A DNA stretch of 64,000 nt from Kudoa neothunni (lineage: Eukaryota > Cnidaria), in the NCBI GenBank assembly GCA_964304625.1, contig OZ199838.1, forward strand, positions 6,944,001 through 7,008,000, read 5' to 3'. Below, piece after piece: positions 59,629 to 64,000 of the stretch. Each line of letters begins with the position of its first letter. Position 1 is the first letter of the stretch. The translations under genes were made by a program, and so were the position numbers. The notes beneath the pieces were generated by a model, which did not search any database, was not told the DNA's origin, and saw nothing but the letters and a program-made list of their open reading frames with translations.

Positions 59629-59636
59629 GTTTTTGT

Positions 59637-60895
59637 CTGTCAGTGTGTGTTTGCAGCAGTACGTATGTGTCATGGAGAAACTTTTTTTAAACAGAACTTT
59701 TAGTTTGTATTTGAATGGATGAAACCATTAATAAAAATCGTTTATATACTTAGAAGTACAAATATAATCAATACCGTAGTCAGAAGTAAGGAATTTCCTG
59801 GTCGTATACATCAATTACCAGATTAAAAGGTACCTTCATAGTATTGATGTTTGTATACTTCAGAGTGATACTCAGTTAGAATGAACTTTTACTCGCGATA
59901 TACTAGGTAAATCCGTTAATTTTGGTATCGAATGTTTCAAAAATGTTACGTATGCCTGTTTATGATAACATCTTAAGTGAAAATTATGCTCCATTAGAAT
60001 TCCTGAGATGTGAAAATTTCTTTTTATCAAATATACCGATTGAGATTGATATTTTATTCGTCTTTTCGATAAATTTTTACCCATTTTTTGGTTTTCCTAA
60101 ACTTTCTTTCAAAACCGTTGGCATAATTAATTCGATAAGTTTCTATATTTCATGAGATAATTTAATTTTTATATTTTTGAATCAATAAGTATTTTTATTG
60201 AAAAGAAAGGTTTCATTTATATAAAAATCCGAAATTATGTTAAAATAGTGAATACGTAAGTTACCACTCACAACTTATTAAAACCTCATTAACATCCTTC
60301 ATAAAATCGCAAAAAACGAGTAACAATATTTTTTTTGTTGACGCAACTTAGGTCGATTTTATTCTTTTCATCGTTTGTAGACTAATAATAAATTTTATAA
60401 CTAGTAGGATTAATTTTTATCGTACGATTTTGAAAAGAACTGAAAGTCCTATTTGAGTTACTTAATGATTTTGCTTAATAAATAATTGAACTTTAATTGT
60501 TAATTAAATTGTTCATAAAATTAATGTCATCATAGTTTTGGTCATAATTTGTAAAATAAACTTAAAAATACTCATTAATTTCCCTTAATACCTCTATTTA
60601 TATTTGAATAGAAAGTGCGGGCATAATTTTGTTTTTCTAAATCATCACCTTGCAAAAATAATGACACGCTTTAAAATGCATCAATTAAATTAGAAAAATA
60701 AAATTTACAGGGTTTAACGTGCTAATTAGATTAAATCTTCCGTAGAATTTCTCCATTCAAACATAAAACTAAAAGTTAAAATTTTCCATCACATAACATA
60801 GTACCAGGCAAAGCTGGACGTTAGCGCTAGTATCAATATTATAATTATTATACGGAAATGAGACGAAAAGTAATATGTAAAAAATAAAGAAATTA
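59637..60895. other. No gene seen; VPS18 3' flank
   Basis: AT-rich; the overlapping short frames near 59872-60155 have no recognisable motif. Confidence 0.4.
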
Positions 60896-60899
60896 ATGG

Positions 60900-62537
60900 T
60901 TAGTTGACTTCGGTAAGGGATTTTTCCCTTAAAACAGGGAGATCTACCATATTAATAGTAATTTCTCCACACATTAAACATTGTTGAGTGATTTCGTCAT
61001 CTAAATTCTGCAAGAAATAAGCACAAAGATTTTATAAAGGATATACCTTCTTAGCTTTCAATACCACTGAGTTTTTTCTAGTGGGTCGACCTTTAGGTGT
61101 TGAGCTACCACTAGCATCCACAGTAAATTCTTTTTGGAATCTGGTCATAAGTTCTTCAAAACATCTATATAAAATAAAATATTAAGCAAGATTTAATAAC
61201 GAAGTTTTGATCCGCATACTCATCGTTCTAATAAACATTATATTTCACCATATCTTTATAATAATTACCATTTCAGAGCCAGGTGTGGATTGGGTTATTT
61301 CGTCTTGATTAATTTTTGATAAAAATAGACGTGCCATTGATTTTTTTAACGTTATCCTCAATAACAGAACATATATTATAAATATTTTTAGAGATAGCTG
61401 ATACCTCTTCTTCTCATCTACCCATTCATAATACTTTAAAATAAGTGATCAATTTAATAATCACCTAACAATATACTTGTTTTATAAAGCAATCTTGATG
61501 ATAGGAATGAGAACACGGAAATGCATAAAAAGGTCGTTGAAGAAGTAGCTCTTGACAGCTATTACATGTTTGATTTAGACTGACTGTGATATGTCTACAT
61601 TGGTTAAATATCAATCATTACGATCAAGTCTATTACAACAAAAATTTATTAGGGTGTATACCTTTTTTGTAGATTTTGAGAAAAAAACTTCAACTGATGG
61701 GACATTTGCATGTAGTTCTATTCAAATTGAGGAGGTAGGTTGTCATGAGTAAAGTAGAATTTATTTCAAATTACATTCATCTGTTTGGATAAAGAATCAA
61801 TCTCTTTATTGTAATCTTCCAGTGATTCACAAATGGCGTCCTAAAATGGATAATATGTAAGCTTCGGTCATACGAATAAAAATAATATCTATGAAAAACA
61901 CTCGAAATTGATCTATATAGGTGAAATCATCGAAAAATTGGAGGATATCTTCAATCTTGAGTAGTTTGCTTTCTTTTAGAAATTCCATGCTTCTACAAAG
62001 TTATTTTATAGTTATAAAAATGCAATCTCATAATTAAAACCACATATACGTTCCAATATCTTTACTGCCTACAAGGGTTTCTTCTGCTACATTCAACCAT
62101 AATTTTTTCTTTAAATCATCATCTTCGGGTTTGTTTGCCATGATTTTCGCCAGGGGAATATCCCCAATCTTAGTGAAAAATAAAATAGTAAATTTAGGAT
62201 TGATGCACTTCTACATAGTTATTTAATAAATTATAGATATTTTACTAAAAGAACGGCAGATATATTAACCATTCTACAACTGATTTTAATTTCAAGCATG
62301 ACAATTTTTTTGTCCCGAACAAAAACCATGATCTTTTCAGTACCATATGAAAGCACTGAGCGGAAGAAATTGATCCAGATATCTCACAAAAAATTATAAA
62401 GATAAACTTACTTTTAATGCCAATTCAACTGCTTCATCATAAAGCATCATAGCAGACAATATTTGAACACAGCATCTGTGTATATCATGACTATGGCAGA
62501 GACTCAAGGCAAACTGGAGATCATAAAAGGGTCCCAC
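60900..62537 (-). CDS. VPS18: VPS18, C-terminal part
   Basis: Core subunit of the HOPS/CORVET tethering complexes at endosomes and lysosomes. Only the C-terminal third is here. Exons on the minus strand: 62537-62412 (FYDLQFALSLCHSHDIHRCC, LYDEAVELALK), then IGDIPLAKIMANKPEDDDLK and KKLWLNVAEETL, SMEFLKESKLLKIEDILQFF, DAICESLEDYNKEIDSLSKQ, the RING-H2 finger CNSCQELLLQRPFYAFPCSH with SYHQDCF, and a last exon with CLMCGE plus a short tail ending TEVN and TAA. The RING zinc ligands are complete. One junction (near 61270-61180) does not keep phase with any GT-AG pair I could find. The N-terminal beta-propeller is not seen; a 1.2-kb transposon lies just upstream at 62763-63961, so the rest presumably continues beyond the window. 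Confidence 0.88.
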
Positions 62538-62762
62538 CTAAACATAATTATCATGTCAGACAATCCTAATTCACCTAAATAATATAAGAATTAGTGACCA
62601 AATAATTTAACGCTACAAAAACTCCAAGAAGTTTAAACTGACATATTTAGAAAATTTTTTCAAATGAAACATATTTTAGGGTGCATAGAGAAATATTTCC
62701 CATATTTGAGGAGGAGGGATAAAATAAAACAAATTTTTAAATCCATAATCCCAATGTGATTA

Positions 62763-63961
62763 CAGTCGGTAATCGATTTTGCACACTTTTTCCGGACACT
62801 CCGTTGATCAATGTAGCGTTATTCGCTGAAAAATTAGAAATTTAGCGACAAGCGACGATAAAAATACAACAATATTAGAAGGAACGTGCAAAGTACTAAA
62901 ATATTTCATAAATAAACATTAAGATAGTTGCTTTGAGACATTTCGACATATCGAATATAGCAATCGTAATGACCTCCTCAAGAAATAACTAAATTCTCTC
63001 TCTAATTTAAAAAAGTTTAGATCGTTTTCGATCATTGTTAATATTGGAAATTGACTTGTATATGTCATAGCGGGTAAAAATATGACACGAACCAAAATTA
63101 TTGATTTTTTTCCCGTCGTAGAATTTATATTCGTTTATACTATTTTAATAAAAAAACATCAATTTTTCCTCTAACTCCAAAAAATGGGATACAGTAATGG
63201 ATCCGCCGTACGTAATCGCCCTAGGGATGAGGAAATTGTAGGTACAATCCGGCCGGGACCGGTAGTACGTACTTTTGTGCGCAAGCATACACAAAATATT
63301 AAAACACAAAACTAACTGTCGACTTAAGTATTAATGAAAAGACAAGAATTTTTGTTGTTTAAAATTACGACTTGAAAATGAATAAACATCTGGAATATAA
63401 TCGGACATTAACTCCCACTTTTTTAAGCCATTATGTTTAAAATAATTGCCAAGCTCTTCTAAATAAAATAAGGTCATCTCTGAAAAGTTAGATTTTTTAT
63501 CAATAAAATCATCATCCGTTTCTGAATTATTGGGGAGGGGCCGTCACCGCGCCGTTGTTATTTCTATGAATTAGAGAGGACATCATTATAAGCCACACTA
63601 TTATATGTCTACATGTGTCTATGTTTATCCTTCATTTTTCAACTAGTTACCACATTGATGTAACTATAAAAACCTAACAATTGTTTAGTCGTGGTAAAAA
63701 AGAAAAAAAACGCTTAATTTAATCACGCGGTCAAAGCAAATAGGTACGTATGACCAATCTTCGCGTGACTTTTTAATCTTCGTTTTTCATACTAATTATG
63801 CTTATAAATCATTTAAAGCGAGTAATAATAACATTAAACCATTTTAAATACGAGAGAACCTTTTAATATGTAAAATAACTAATGTAAGTGCGACCGGTCC
63901 ATTACGGTATATAATTATTATGTGCATGCGAAAAAAAGTGTGTAAAATCGATTACCTACTG
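62763..63961. mobile_element. Pogo-like element with a nested insertion
   Basis: TA-flanked. Ends CAGTCGGTAATCGATTTTGC and, inward from the right, CAGTAGGTAATCGATTTTAC, both continuing toward ACACTTTTT. Its left 430 bp and last about 50 bp match the 635-bp element at 37469-38103. The middle is a separate insertion (63192-63907). Probably lies in an upstream intron or flank of VPS18. Confidence 0.82.
63192..63907. mobile_element. Nested inverted-repeat element, 716 bp
   Basis: Flanked by TA (63190-63191, 63908-63909). Ends CAGTAATGGATCCGCC and, inward from the right, CCGTAATGGACCGGTC. The relative at 37469-38103 has an uninterrupted TA at the matching position (AGCGATATATAATTATG, near 38053), which proves the insertion. 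No coding content. Confidence 0.75.
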
Positions 63962-64000
63962 TATTATGTGGACTCGATGAATATCAGTATTTATTATGAC

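Noticed and set aside
1-64000. Prokaryotic features (operons, CRISPR arrays, insertion sequences of bacterial type)
   Set aside because: Genes have spliceosomal introns and eukaryotic products, and the IS630-like transposases are eukaryotic Tc1/mariner elements with TA duplications.

Overview
The window reads as nuclear DNA of a small, AT-rich eukaryote, most likely an animal. Housekeeping genes are split by GT-AG introns that are mostly 34-70 nt, the proteins are ordinary eukaryotic ones (histone H3, RPS2, SURF1, mitochondrial ribosome-recycling factor, KIN17, SF3B2, WBP11, GLRX5, VPS18), and the space between them is packed with decayed animal-type DNA transposons (Tc1/mariner, pogo/Tigger, piggyBac, hAT, Mutator-like). 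A compact-genome parasitic animal would fit, but the species cannot be settled from this sequence. Most gene models below are spliced by hand from conserved protein motifs and agree in reading phase at every junction unless stated.

Left part (0-11 kb): an intronless divergent histone H3 gene, then transposon remnants (a 180-bp hAT-type MITE, a 1.9-kb element with long inverted repeats, pogo and mariner wrecks), then three genes on the minus strand: SURF1, MRRF (both mitochondrial, 194 bp apart) and RPS2, which carries a one-base frameshift. 11-21 kb is transposon land: a broken piggyBac, a Mutator-like element with about 140-bp terminal repeats and a SWIM zinc finger, a nearly intact mariner and a hAT-type element.

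Centre (21-35 kb): a 109-residue protein with a mitochondrial-looking N-terminus, then three splicing-related genes side by side. KIN17 (minus) and SF3B2 (plus) share a 151-bp divergent promoter, and WBP11 (minus) converges on SF3B2. KIN17 intron 2 is 4,890 nt, about 100 times the local norm, and holds a complete-ended pogo element and a hAT-type MITE.

Right part (36-64 kb): a small acidic-tailed protein (possible divergent NAC-beta), an unrecognised coiled-coil gene convergent with GLRX5, an unrecognised eight-exon gene near 49 kb, and the 3' half of VPS18 near 61-62.5 kb. Between them lie nested transposons. Three insertions can be proved because a related repeat elsewhere in the window preserves the empty target site.

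Several start codons have an NRF-1-like GCATGCGC motif 10-80 bp upstream. I saw no tRNA, rRNA, CRISPR or prokaryotic features. Nothing here looks like a wholly new molecular system. The best leads are the H3 variant, the splicing-gene cluster with its transposon-inflated intron, the NRF-1-like promoter motif and the nested transposon stratigraphy.
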